Shown: positions 17,496-25,849 of the stretch, one piece after another
Numbering within the stretch: the stretch's first letter is position 1
Layout: every line of letters begins with the position of its first letter
Notes under the pieces: model-generated
What the model was told of the DNA's origin: nothing
The model's input: the letters and a program-made list of their open reading frames with translations, nothing else
Database searches by the model: none
NCBI GenBank assembly: GCA_037443565.1
Contig: JBBIOB010000007.1
Coordinates: 1 to 64,000, forward strand
Length of the DNA: 64,000 bases
Direction: 5' to 3'
Source: Fervidifonticultor_A sp037443565
Lineage (GTDB): Bacteria; Sysuimicrobiota; Sysuimicrobiia; Sysuimicrobiales; Humicultoraceae
Program-made: the position numbers and the translations under genes

Positions 17496-18130
17496 CAATA
17501 GAGCCTCCTTGCCGCCAGCAGCGCCATCTCGGGGTCCCACCGCCAGTGTCCGGGGACCGGCTTCTCGCCGGTGACCTCGACCGCGCCGTCGCGCTCGACC
17601 ACGGCAAACACCCAGGCCGCGACCTCCGCCAGACACGGCAGAAACGCCTCGCGGCCCGCAAGTGGCAGCGCGGTCGGACAGGTGGCGATCACCGGCAGCG
17701 GTCCGGCCACAAGGCGGCGTACGGCACCGAGGATGCGTCGGAAGATCCGGCGGGCCTCGGCGGTCTCGAAGTCCTCGTCGTACAGCGTGTCGAGCAGGCC
17801 GGCCAGCAACACCCCGGCTGGCCGGCGCACATCGATCGCGCTCTGGAGCCGGTCGACAACCGCCGCCTCAAGTTGATAGGCGGTGAAGACACGCGAGATG
17901 AAGACGCTGGCCAGCAGCGCCTGGGGCGCCTGCTTCAGGCGTCGGGCCAGGTCGGCCAGCAGGTAGGGGTCGAGGGAGTTGGCGCCGTCAACGACCAGGA
18001 GCGGCCGGGGCGGTGCCGCTGCGCGAAGACCAACCAGCAGACCGACCGTCAGGCAGGCCCGATCTCCCCGGAAGAGGATCAGCCCGGTACCCGGCCGGGG
18101 AATGTGAGGCAGTGACATGGGTGCAACCAT
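17495..18130 (-). CDS. inactivated RadA/RecA-fold protein (ImuA-like role)
   Basis: A 211-residue RecA-fold protein. The Walker A position (residues 13-27, GTGLILFRGDRACL) lacks the GKT of active ATPases. A Walker B-like strand LLVVDGANSLDP is at 44-55. The SVFISRVFTAYQLEAAV stretch closely mirrors the VARAF.A.HQ region of RadA/Rad51 proteins. It is probably a non-hydrolysing paralogue that docks on RecA filaments or on the polymerase, comparable in logic to ImuA. I chose the ATG at 18130 (alternative 18118); an upstream ATG at 18166 overlaps the -10 box and would not be transcribed. Confidence 0.7.
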   Translation of the reverse strand: MVAPMSLPHIPRPGTGLILFRGDRACLTVGLLVGLRAAAPPRPLLVVDGANSLDPYLLADLARRLKQAPQALLASVFISRVFTAYQLEAAVVDRLQSAIDVRRPAGVLLAGLLDTLYDEDFETAEARRIFRRILGAVRRLVAGPLPVIATCPTALPLAGREAFLPCLAEVAAWVFAVVERDGAVEVTGEKPVPGHWRWDPEMALLAARRLY

Positions 18131-18165
18131 CGGGGTCCAACACGCCTGAACCAGCGCGCACTCCA

Positions 18166-18194
18166 ACCATATCGAACAAGTGTTCGTATGTCAA
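18166..18194 (-). promoter_or_regulatory. promoter of the SOS polymerase operon
   Basis: On the minus strand TTGACA (18189-18194, sharing bases with the MFS stop codon) lies 17 bases from TATGGT (18166-18171). The start site is expected near 18159, giving a leader of about 30 bases. The spacer contains the LexA box, so repressor binding would block RNA polymerase directly. Confidence 0.8.
18173..18186. promoter_or_regulatory. LexA (SOS) box, Bacillus/Actinobacteria type
   Basis: CGAAC-AAGT-GTTCG is a perfect 5-bp inverted repeat around four bases and fits the GAACNNNNGTTC core recognised by LexA/DinR. It occupies the spacer between -35 and -10. I found no second copy in the window. Confidence 0.85.
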
Positions 18195-19408
18195 TGCCGA
18201 ACGGTCCGGCCCCGCGCCGCGCGGATCGCTGAGAGCCGGGGACGTGGCAGATACAGCAGCGCCGTGCTACCGCAGATCACCGCCGCTGTCACGAACCCCG
18301 CCAGGAGGCCCAGGCCCTGGACCACCAGGCCGGTCACCACAGGGCCTGTGATGAGTCCCACACGACCGGCCAGAATCCGCAGCGCCACGCCCACCCCTGC
18401 CGCCTCGGGTGGGAATCCCGCGGCTACAGCGATCGCGGCCAGCGTGAAGTAGAGCCCTGTGGCGAAACCAAAGAGCAGCACCGCGGCGCCGATCGCCACC
18501 GGGGACGCAAGCAGCGCCATGGCCACGAGCGCGAGCGCGGCGGCGAGCAGGCCGACCACCAGCGCGCGTGTGCGTGACAGGCGTCGCGTGATGCGGCCGA
18601 TGGCCAGGCGCACGCCGGTGCTGGAAACCGCCCGGAGGCCGAAGAAGACCGCGACCGCCTCCGCGCGGTATCCCCGGGCGGTCAGCAGCAGCGGAAAGAA
18701 GGCATTCCAGAAGGCGGTGACGAGTTCGGTGCTCACGTTCACCAGGAGCCCGGCCCGTGCCGCCGGCCGCTGGCGCAGCGTGGAGAGAATGGTCTCGACC
18801 GCCGGAGGCCTGGCGACGACCGCCTCACGCGACGGCCGCCGGCGGGCTGCCGCGACAGAGGCAGCTGCCCCTAACAGGCTGAGGCCCGCGGCGCCCAGCA
18901 ACGCCGCGGGGTAATTGGCCCCGCGCGCGAGTGCGCCGCCGACCAGGGGACCAACCAGCTGCGACGCCGACCCGAAGAAGAGAAAGCGGGTCATCGCCCG
19001 CGGCAGGTCCTTCGATCCGGCGGCCAGGATGATCTCGACCTGGGTCCCGATGGACACCATGATCTGCGAGATGCCGAGTATCGACAGTCCGACGACGAGC
19101 GATCCGAGCCCGCCGCCATAGACGACCAGCAGCAGGCTGGCCACGCCGAGCAGGCACCCGGCCAACATCATCCGTCCCGAGCCGACCCGCTCGGTGATCA
19201 CGCCCGCCGGCAGGCTGAGGACCAGCGCCAGGACCGAATAGCTGCCGAGAATCGCGCCCACGGCGGCCGGGCCGGCACCGAGCGACGTCGCGTACAGCGC
19301 GATGAACGGGACCATCGCCTGCCAGCCTGTCCAATAGAGGAAGCTCACCGCGCTGGCGGCCCGGGTCGAGCCAAACGGAACAGGTCTGGCGCGCTCGCGG
19401 TCAATCAT
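18191..19408 (-). CDS. MFS transporter
   Basis: A 405-residue protein with about twelve hydrophobic segments in two halves of six, the major facilitator layout. The loop after TM2 is ERVGSGRMMLAG, a variant of the usual G-x-x-x-D-R-x-G-R-R loop. The sequence resembles sugar or drug efflux MFS members, but no substrate can be named. The ATG at 19408 (MIDRERARP) is preferred; the frame is open upstream into the GNAT region. The stop codon lies in the -35 box of the downstream SOS promoter, so the two transcription units abut. Confidence 0.85.
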   Translation of the reverse strand: MIDRERARPVPFGSTRAASAVSFLYWTGWQAMVPFIALYATSLGAGPAAVGAILGSYSVLALVLSLPAGVITERVGSGRMMLAGCLLGVASLLLVVYGGGLGSLVVGLSILGISQIMVSIGTQVEIILAAGSKDLPRAMTRFLFFGSASQLVGPLVGGALARGANYPAALLGAAGLSLLGAAASVAAARRRPSREAVVARPPAVETILSTLRQRPAARAGLLVNVSTELVTAFWNAFFPLLLTARGYRAEAVAVFFGLRAVSSTGVRLAIGRITRRLSRTRALVVGLLAAALALVAMALLASPVAIGAAVLLFGFATGLYFTLAAIAVAAGFPPEAAGVGVALRILAGRVGLITGPVVTGLVVQGLGLLAGFVTAAVICGSTALLYLPRPRLSAIRAARGRTVRH

Positions 19409-19427
19409 GGGGTTTGCGGGGCATGGG

Positions 19428-19913
19428 TTAGAGGCGCTTCTGCAAGAACCACACCCGGCCGAGCGCGCCCCCGGACTTGCCGTCACCAAAGCCGAGTCCG
19501 GTGTACAAGCGCTGGGCGGGAAGGTTCTCGGCGTTGACCTCGAGGGTCAGCTTCGCGCAGCCCATCGCGCGCCCTTTGGCTTCGACCTGCTCGAGCAGCA
19601 TGCGGCCGACTCCCTGGTGCCGGTAGTCGTACGCAACGGCCAGGTCGTGGATGTTGATCACCGGCCGGGCCGCGAACGTGGAGAATCCCACGAAGCAGAC
19701 CGCCACGCCCACCGGCCGCGCCCCGTCGAATGCCAGGAACACCAGGGTGGTCGAATGCCGGCGCAGGCCGGGGATCAGCTCCCGGCGCACCGCTTCAGGC
19801 AGCGGCGCGCCTTGACCCATTGGATCGCGCGCGTAAGCGTCGATCATCTCGACGACGGCCTCCTGATGATGCGGGGCATCGAGGTCGGCTTCAACAACGA
19901 CGATCGAGCTCAT
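19428..19913 (-). CDS. GNAT-family N-acetyltransferase
   Basis: A 161-residue GCN5-related acetyltransferase. The acetyl-CoA pyrophosphate-binding motif is YRHQGVGRMLL, preceded by strand β4 (VINIHDLAVAYD) and followed by the C-terminal NLPAQRLYTGLGF. The substrate is unknown. It lies 26 bases downstream of the caspase-fold protease and 19 bases upstream of the MFS gene. It could therefore be the fourth gene of the gasdermin transcript, though nothing in its sequence ties it to that function. Confidence 0.88.
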   Translation of the reverse strand: MSSIVVVEADLDAPHHQEAVVEMIDAYARDPMGQGAPLPEAVRRELIPGLRRHSTTLVFLAFDGARPVGVAVCFVGFSTFAARPVINIHDLAVAYDYRHQGVGRMLLEQVEAKGRAMGCAKLTLEVNAENLPAQRLYTGLGFGDGKSGGALGRVWFLQKRL

Positions 19914-19939
19914 CTGCGCGCGGCGGGCAGAGATGGCCT

Positions 19940-21349
19940 CTACGCGATGCGCACCGCGGGATCGCCGAAGGTGACGTAGTTCTGATAGTCGTTCCGGCTG
20001 ATCCAGCGCGTGGCCATACGCCGCAGTTCAGCCTCCGCACGGGTCTCATCTGGATGGTCACGTAGGAACCGGTTGATCCGCCGCGCGATGTCGTTGCCGA
20101 GCTCGTTGTAGAGAAACCCGAACTGCTCCATCGCGTACCCCACGGTGTACCCCTTCAAGATCCGGTCCACGAACGCCTTGAACGGCAGCATCCGCTCGCC
20201 CCACTCGGCGTCGAGCGCGGGGTCGCGGACGACACCGTCCGGATTGTCGGGGTTCACAAAGCCGTGCATCCACGCCGGCTCGACGTGCCCGATCGCCGCC
20301 AGGGCGCCGGCCGGATGTGCCAGCAGCCGGCGGTGCAGGTACGAGACGAAGGCCCGATCCGGGATGTACTCGCTCAGGTTGTACTGCGGGACCCAGTGGT
20401 TGAAGTCGCTGTGGGACGGCGAGCCGCCCGAGTAACAGGCGAAGTTGAAGACGACCGAGTTGGGAAATGCCGCGGCCGGGCGGTTCGCATCAGGGCCGGC
20501 CACGATACCATCCATCCCCTGCAGGGCCCCCTGGAGCTGTTCCTGCTCCGGGTCGGTCTTCGGGAGCATCCCACCGTGGCTCGCGGTGTAGACGAGCCCA
20601 CCCCGGCCTCCCCACGCCCCGGCCCGATCCCAGAACGCGTCCGCCGTCGCGTCGGCCGCCTCGCAGTAGTCCACGGTCTGGCCCGTCTGGCGCAGCTTGG
20701 CCACGAGCGGATCGCACATGTACCACTTGCTCAGACGCGTCATTCGGTCGTGCAGCGGCGCCCAGAAGAAGGCGCGCGGCGCGTCCCGGACCGCGCCCAG
20801 GTCGCGTTCTGTCCGGACGACCCGCTCGGCGTACGCGCCGTAGTCACCGTCGGCGTCGAAGACGATGCGACCGGTGGCCTTGCCAGCGTCGAGCATCCAC
20901 TGCAGATCGAAGGGAATGTCGGCGGGCTGGCCCACCAGCAGCCAATAGTAGGGACCTTCCCGAAACGTGATGTGATCGTCCACCCAATCGCTGATCCCGC
21001 CGATGCCCACCGCGGTGAAGTCGAACACCAGGCGGTGCTCGGGCTTGACCTTTCGCAGGTCCAGCAACGGCCCCAGCGCGCCGTCGAGCAGCCCGACCTC
21101 CGCGGGCGCGCAGATCACGCCGTAGCCGACGACGCTCGGGTCGTTCAGATTGGGGGTCACCGCGGCGAAGAGGCTGCGCGTGGTGCTGAGCGCGCTCGTG
21201 GTGGCGAGCCGGCGCTCCTCGTCCTCGCGGGCGTACGGCAGGCGGTTGCGGAAGACTCGAAGGAACTCGTCGAAGGGCACACCGTCCCACGGCGGCCGGC
21301 CCGTGCGCAGGTCGATGCCGTTGACGGACATGAACTCGGTCGATGGCAT
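19940..21349 (-). CDS. caspase-fold (clan CD, C25/CHAT-like) cysteine protease next to gasdermin
   Basis: A 469-residue protein. It carries a clan CD-type catalytic pair: His258 in VYTASHGG, and Cys305 in FNFACYSGG about 47 residues later. Beyond these are ALAAIGHVEPAW and a C-terminal VTFGDPAVRIA, matching the GH.EP and GDP..R elements of C25/CHAT-type proteases. Residues 1-230 are a poorly recognised N-terminal region that might serve as sensor or regulatory part. No signal peptide is present, so it should be cytoplasmic. It starts 33 bases after the gasdermin stop and is the obvious candidate for the protease that activates it. No separate sensor gene is evident. Confidence 0.75.
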   Translation of the reverse strand: MPSTEFMSVNGIDLRTGRPPWDGVPFDEFLRVFRNRLPYAREDEERRLATTSALSTTRSLFAAVTPNLNDPSVVGYGVICAPAEVGLLDGALGPLLDLRKVKPEHRLVFDFTAVGIGGISDWVDDHITFREGPYYWLLVGQPADIPFDLQWMLDAGKATGRIVFDADGDYGAYAERVVRTERDLGAVRDAPRAFFWAPLHDRMTRLSKWYMCDPLVAKLRQTGQTVDYCEAADATADAFWDRAGAWGGRGGLVYTASHGGMLPKTDPEQEQLQGALQGMDGIVAGPDANRPAAAFPNSVVFNFACYSGGSPSHSDFNHWVPQYNLSEYIPDRAFVSYLHRRLLAHPAGALAAIGHVEPAWMHGFVNPDNPDGVVRDPALDAEWGERMLPFKAFVDRILKGYTVGYAMEQFGFLYNELGNDIARRINRFLRDHPDETRAEAELRRMATRWISRNDYQNYVTFGDPAVRIA

Positions 21350-21382
21350 GCTGGTTCTCCTCCTGCGCGGTGCCCGAAGAGG

Positions 21383-22177
21383 CTAGTCGAGCCTCAGGAG
21401 CCCGTATCGGCTCAGGACCACGGGCGCCGCCTCCCCAGGCCGGGCGGGAGCCGCGAAGATGCCGAACTCGGACGGGATCTCGTCGGCGACCTTGAGACCG
21501 CCGGTGTCGATCCGCAGCAACAAGCCTTGAAACGCGAAGACCAGCGCCTTCGTGCCCTTGAACGAGACTTTCATCTCCGATCCCCGGCTGGCGTTGACGC
21601 CGGCGCGGGCGAGGTCCTGCTGGAGCGCGTCAACGTCGATGTCGACCTTGTTGCCCCGCTCGTCGGTGGCCGCGACACCGAACCCGGTTGACTTGAGCGT
21701 CCGGGTGATGACCGCGACCTGACCGTCGCCGATGAAGTAGTCGTCTACTACCGGGTTGTTGGGGTCGAGCGAGGGCCGCTTGCCCAGGTAGCCCCGCAGG
21801 TCCACGATGTCGACCGAGTCGGAGGTGACATCCTCGTAGTAGAACTCCACCTGGCGGGCCCGGGCGAACGCCGCGCTCAATGATGCCGAGAACACGCCGA
21901 GCGCGGAGAAGAACTTTGAGAGGAGGTTGAGGCCGATCCCGACGTCGAGCCGGTCGGTCTTCTTCCCTGTGACCTGCCCGACCGCCTCATCACGGATGAC
22001 CTCCGGCGGGGGGCCGGCGCTCACGACCAACCGCGTCAATGACCCGAGCTGCTTCGCGCGGCCTCCGCTTCCGAGCTTGCCGATCAGATCCATCGGGTTG
22101 ATGCGCTCGCGCGGCAGTTGAATCGGCGTATAGCCCAGCTCGCGCAGGAAGTCCGTTGACGACTCACGGCATGCCAT
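21383..22177 (-). CDS. bacterial gasdermin (bGSDM), pore-forming cell-death protein
   Basis: At 264 residues it has the length of known bacterial gasdermins. It starts MACRESSTDFLRELGY, placing a cysteine at position 3, where bGSDMs are palmitoylated. The next segment IQLPRERINPMDLI, the VTGKKTDRLDVGIGLNLLSKF stretch with hydrophobic amphipathic strands, ARQVEFYYEDVTSDSVD and VAVITRTLKS follow the bGSDM pattern as I know it. The C-terminal 25 or so residues (about 240-264) would be the short inhibitory peptide removed by a protease. It sits between a lipase gene (53 bases upstream) and a protease gene (33 bases downstream). The assignment is by remembered family pattern, with no search done. 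Confidence 0.8.
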   Translation of the reverse strand: MACRESSTDFLRELGYTPIQLPRERINPMDLIGKLGSGGRAKQLGSLTRLVVSAGPPPEVIRDEAVGQVTGKKTDRLDVGIGLNLLSKFFSALGVFSASLSAAFARARQVEFYYEDVTSDSVDIVDLRGYLGKRPSLDPNNPVVDDYFIGDGQVAVITRTLKSTGFGVAATDERGNKVDIDVDALQQDLARAGVNASRGSEMKVSFKGTKALVFAFQGLLLRIDTGGLKVADEIPSEFGIFAAPARPGEAAPVVLSRYGLLRLD

Positions 22178-22230
22178 GGCTTCTCCCCCCAGGTGTGCAA
22201 GATCCTGCGCAGCGCTCCGGCGGTCGCCGC

Positions 22231-23625
22231 TCAGGCGTGATCAAAGACCGTGAAGACGTCGGTCACCGGCTCAACGCGGGACCCACCCATCACGGTCAGG
22301 CGGTACGTCCCCACGGCGAGCGGCGCGCACTCCACGCGTGCCCGTCCGTCCCCCCCGGTGCGCACCGCAACCCGCGCCGCCTCCTGCCCCGTCGCGACGT
22401 GTTCGACGCTGACCGTCAGCTCGACGTCCGGCCTGGTCTGCAGGCCCGCGTGCACGGGTTCGTCCGACCAGTACGCATCGTCGAGATCCACCCCCACCCG
22501 CACATCGGTGAGCCGGGTGGCGAAGAACTCCCCGATGGGCAGGTAGAGGCCTGTGATGAGTCCCCGGAGGTGCGCGAGAACGGCGTCGGCGTTCTGCAGC
22601 GATGCGTGGCGCGTGGCAGCATACATCTCGCGGCCCGCCCCGCTCAGCTCGAGCGGCGTCGCCGACACGCGCGGCACGGTCCCGTCCCCACCGTCGTCGC
22701 GGCCCTCATACGAGGAGAGCAGCTCCACCGTCGATCCCGCTCTGCGCGCCGATTGGTGGGTGGGCTGGTGCGTCCCGACGATCGGAAAGATCCGGTATCC
22801 GTCCGTGACGTAGGCGTCCAGCTGGCGGTGCGCGTCCACCGCCTGCTGGATCTCCCGGTGAAAGGCCATCGCGGCCGCGGCCTTCTGCGCGTCGACGTTC
22901 GGAATGCCCGCCGTCTCGCCCACGCGTGCGAGCCGGCCGTCGCCGGGATCGTAGCACCGGTAGATCGGCATGAGCTGGTAGACCGAGGTAAACGACCGGA
23001 GCACCGCGGAGAGGTCGATCAGGCCCGCAGGCCCCTTGCGCATGCCGTTGGCCACGAAGTCCAGCGCGTTGAGCGATCCGCGGTACGGCGTGCCGAACGT
23101 GATGAGCGCCCGGGTGTCACGCCACCCGTCCAGGCACTCGAGGAAGTAGCGGGACACGACCCCGCCCATCGAGTGCCCGATCAGGATCAGCCGCGCCCCG
23201 GCGTTGCCCGACGCCTGCCGCCAGTCGGCCAGCCACTGCCGGCTCTCGCGCTGCAGGCGCCGCGCCGCCACCCGGTTGTCGCGGCGCCAGTCGTAGGCGA
23301 ATTCGAAGAAGTTGCGGCCCGGTGAGACCTCGAACGCGGCCTTGATGGCCTCGGCGACCCTCGTGTATCCGTCGATCTTCCAGAGGTACGGGATCAGGTG
23401 GACATCGCCCATCAGACGGTCGGCGGTGATGCCGTCGCCGAGGTCGTCGGCGTCGGGCGGATCGTCGTGGAGCCGCAGGTCCTGCAGGTTTCGCCCCAGG
23501 CTGCCCAGGAGGCCCAATGCCGCCCCGCCGGAGGCTGCCCACAGGTCACGCCCATCCCTGCGCAGCACACTTCCACAGATCCCTGGGAGCAGCACGACGA
23601 CATCGGGCATGGATTCGCGTGGCAT
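22231..23625 (-). CDS. LCAT/PDAT-type lipase or acyltransferase with C-terminal β-domain
   Basis: A 464-residue α/β-hydrolase of the lecithin:cholesterol acyltransferase family. It has oxyanion segment VVLLPGICGS, nucleophile Ser152 in GHSMGG, Asp314 in GDGTVP and His340 in ATRHASLQN, a complete triad. Residues 375-464 form a separate β-sandwich-like domain. No signal peptide is seen, which is unusual for secreted lipases and suggests action on the cell's own membrane. The ATG at 23625 is chosen because GGAGG lies 9 bases upstream; a second ATG is at 23610. It appears to be the first gene of the gasdermin cluster. Confidence 0.8.
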   Translation of the reverse strand: MPRESMPDVVVLLPGICGSVLRRDGRDLWAASGGAALGLLGSLGRNLQDLRLHDDPPDADDLGDGITADRLMGDVHLIPYLWKIDGYTRVAEAIKAAFEVSPGRNFFEFAYDWRRDNRVAARRLQRESRQWLADWRQASGNAGARLILIGHSMGGVVSRYFLECLDGWRDTRALITFGTPYRGSLNALDFVANGMRKGPAGLIDLSAVLRSFTSVYQLMPIYRCYDPGDGRLARVGETAGIPNVDAQKAAAAMAFHREIQQAVDAHRQLDAYVTDGYRIFPIVGTHQPTHQSARRAGSTVELLSSYEGRDDGGDGTVPRVSATPLELSGAGREMYAATRHASLQNADAVLAHLRGLITGLYLPIGEFFATRLTDVRVGVDLDDAYWSDEPVHAGLQTRPDVELTVSVEHVATGQEAARVAVRTGGDGRARVECAPLAVGTYRLTVMGGSRVEPVTDVFTVFDHA

Positions 23626-23699
23626 CGACGGGGGCCTCCGATCGTCTGGGCGGGAATGCTCGGGATGATTCGCAGCGACGCCTGCGCAGTCCTGCCCGC

Positions 23700-24500
23700 C
23701 TACCGGACGGCGAACCTCAGGTACCACGCGCGCAGGTCGGGATCGCGGCATTGGAACTCGCTCATCACCGAGAGGTCGGCAGTGGCGCCTCCGAGGAGGC
23801 CTGCCAGGACCGGCTGCGGCCCGCCCACACCCGCGACGCGGGGCACCACGGTCACGAACAACTCATCCACCAGACCCTGCTCGAAGAGGCGCCGGTTGGT
23901 CTCGGGCCCGCCCTCGGCCAGGACCCGGCGGACCCCGCGGCCGGCCAGGAGCTCCAGGACGGCTGCAACGTCTACGTCTCCGGCGGCGGGGGCCGGGACG
24001 ACCAGCACCTCGGCACCGGCGGCGGCGACCCGACGACGGTCCTCGTCGCGGGCCAACTCGGTGGTCACGACGATCGACGCGAAGCCGTCCTCGGTGAAGA
24101 ACCGCTTCCGGAGCACCTCGTCTGGAAAGTCGGCGCGCCGCGAGACGACCACGCCGGCGGGATTGGCCGGCCGCCCGGCAGCCTGCCGCTCGCGCTGCAT
24201 CGCCGCGTGCGTGGCGATGATGACATCGTTGCGCCGCAGCGTGCCCGCGCCGCTCAGCACGACGTCCGCCCATCCGCGCAGGGTGCGGAACAGGTAGTGG
24301 TCGACGTCTGACCCGATCGCCCACGCCTTCCCGTCGATGGCCACCGCGCCGTCGAGCGTCTGGACCATGTTGACGATCACGGCCGGTCGGATCGCAGACG
24401 CCGGCACGTCGAGATCTCGATACACATCGGCCAGCGGGATCTCGCGCGGGTGCGGATCACGCGCGTGATAGACCAGGGTCAGCGTCGGAGGCAGTGGCAT
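23700..24500 (-). CDS. RibD C-terminal / dihydrofolate reductase-fold protein
   Basis: A 266-residue stand-alone RibD-C domain protein. Landmarks are VIVNMVQTLDGAVAI at the N terminus, GAGTLRRNDV for nucleotide contact, VVVSRRADFP, and the late LAEGGPETNRRLFEQGLVDELFVTVVP block. Such proteins use NADPH to reduce pyrimidine- or pterin-like substrates in riboflavin-type pathways. Without a deaminase domain or other rib genes nearby, the substrate is open. It lies 45 bases downstream of paaD and 74 bases upstream of the lipase. Confidence 0.85.
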   Translation of the reverse strand: MPLPPTLTLVYHARDPHPREIPLADVYRDLDVPASAIRPAVIVNMVQTLDGAVAIDGKAWAIGSDVDHYLFRTLRGWADVVLSGAGTLRRNDVIIATHAAMQRERQAAGRPANPAGVVVSRRADFPDEVLRKRFFTEDGFASIVVTTELARDEDRRRVAAAGAEVLVVPAPAAGDVDVAAVLELLAGRGVRRVLAEGGPETNRRLFEQGLVDELFVTVVPRVAGVGGPQPVLAGLLGGATADLSVMSEFQCRDPDLRAWYLRFAVR

Positions 24501-24545
24501 CGCATGAGGTCGGACGGCCCGCGCCGCGGAAGGACGAACGCCCGC

Positions 24546-25052
24546 CTACGGCCCTCCGGCGGCAGCCGCGTCGCCAGGCGGCTTGAAACGCTCGATGGGA
24601 TTCCGGCAGTCGCGGCAGTAGTAGATGGCGCGGCACAGCGTCGGCCCGAACAGGTTCTCCAGCCTCGTATTCGTCGAACCGCACACCGGACACGTGACGG
24701 CGTCGGTGGCCTCCGACCCCGGGACGCTCATGCCGTGAGCGCGCAGCTTCTCGCGGCCGGACGAGGACATCCGGTCGACCGTCCAGGCCGGCTCGAAGAC
24801 GAAGGTGACCTCGGCCGCCGTCACACCGGGAACGTCGAGGAGGCGCCGCCGGACCCGCTCGCGGATGACGTCGAGCGCCGGGCACCCCACAAACGTCGGC
24901 AGCAGTTCGATGTGGACCCGCCCGCCGGTGAGCACCGCGGTGTGCACGAGTCCCATGTCGGTGATCGAGATCGGAAGCTCGGGGTCCTCGACCTCACTGA
25001 GCGCGTCCCACAGCGCGCTCGGAGCCGGGACCGCCGTCACGGGATCGCTCAC
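24546..25052 (-). CDS. paaD: PaaD, phenylacetyl-CoA epoxidase accessory protein
   Basis: 168 residues. The N-terminal MIP18/DUF59 domain (ALSEVEDPELPISITDMGLV, then the Cys of FVGCPALDVIRERV) is followed by a zinc-ribbon-like C terminus (CPVCGS ... YYCRDCRNP). PaaD helps assemble the iron centres of the phenylacetyl-CoA epoxidase. The GTG at 25052 overlaps the paaC stop as GTGA, so I prefer it to the ATG at 25079, which is inside paaC. Confidence 0.9.
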   Translation of the reverse strand: MSDPVTAVPAPSALWDALSEVEDPELPISITDMGLVHTAVLTGGRVHIELLPTFVGCPALDVIRERVRRRLLDVPGVTAAEVTFVFEPAWTVDRMSSSGREKLRAHGMSVPGSEATDAVTCPVCGSTNTRLENLFGPTLCRAIYYCRDCRNPIERFKPPGDAAAAGGP

Positions 25053-25849
25053 CACCGCGCCTCCGGGTCGCTCCGCCACACCGACGTCATCTCCTCAAGG
25101 AGCGCAGCCAGCGCCGGCGAGTGCCGGCCTTCCCTGCCGGCCTCGGCGGCGCGGGCGGCCGGCACGCGCAACCCCAGCCCCTCGAGCCGGGGGACCACGT
25201 TCGCCATCCACGGCGCCGCGAGCTCGGCCGGGCCGACCGGCAGGATCCCCCCTGCCGCCAGGCGTTCTGCACCCGCGGCCGGCTCGAAGACGCCAAGCGC
25301 CTCCGCCCATGCGGCGTCGAGCGCCTCCTGCATCCGGCCCCGGCTGTCGGACCCCGCCTGGCAGAGGCGCTGCAGCCATGCCTCGCTGAACATCACGTGG
25401 TACTTCTCCTCGCGCTGCACCGTGCGGGCCAGCGCCGCGAACGATCCAAGCCGCGAGGCCGCCAGCGCCGCCAGCCGCACCGCGTCGGCCTGGTCGTAGA
25501 GCCAGGCCCGCATGATGGTATATGCCCAATCGCCGTTCTCCCGCTCAAGCAGCACGGCGTTGGTATACTCCCCAACCCCCCGCGCGTAGGCCAGGCGGTC
25601 TGGCGGGGTCCCGTCCAGCGCGCCGGCCTGCTCGTACAGCAGCCGGGCATGCCCGATCTCGTCCTGCGCGATCGAGGACAGCGCGACGTCAGACTCGATG
25701 TCCGGCGCGAACCCCGTCCATTCGGAGTGCCGGTGACCGAGGATGAGGTCGTCATCGGCCATGCTCAGCAGGAGCGCACGCAGGGCCGCCCGGTGTCCGG
25801 CGTCGCTCAGGGCGGCCGGCGCGTCAGGCGCGGTCCACAACCCGGTCAT
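25049..25849 (-). CDS. paaC: PaaC, structural subunit of phenylacetyl-CoA epoxidase
   Basis: 266 residues of the PaaA/PaaC ferritin-like family. It has LILGHRHSEWTGFAPDIESD, DEIGHARLLYEQAG and VQREEKYHVMFSEAW. In known complexes PaaC is the non-catalytic partner of PaaA within an A2C2 core and lacks the full iron site. The ATG at 25849 overlaps the paaB stop (ATGA) and the paaD start overlaps its own stop, so the genes are tightly coupled. Confidence 0.92.
   Translation of the reverse strand: MTGLWTAPDAPAALSDAGHRAALRALLLSMADDDLILGHRHSEWTGFAPDIESDVALSSIAQDEIGHARLLYEQAGALDGTPPDRLAYARGVGEYTNAVLLERENGDWAYTIMRAWLYDQADAVRLAALAASRLGSFAALARTVQREEKYHVMFSEAWLQRLCQAGSDSRGRMQEALDAAWAEALGVFEPAAGAERLAAGGILPVGPAELAAPWMANVVPRLEGLGLRVPAARAAEAGREGRHSPALAALLEEMTSVWRSDPEARW

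Noticed and set aside
18131..18166. Upstream ATG at 18166 as start of the RadA-like protein
   Set aside because: It overlaps the -10 box, so it precedes the transcription start.
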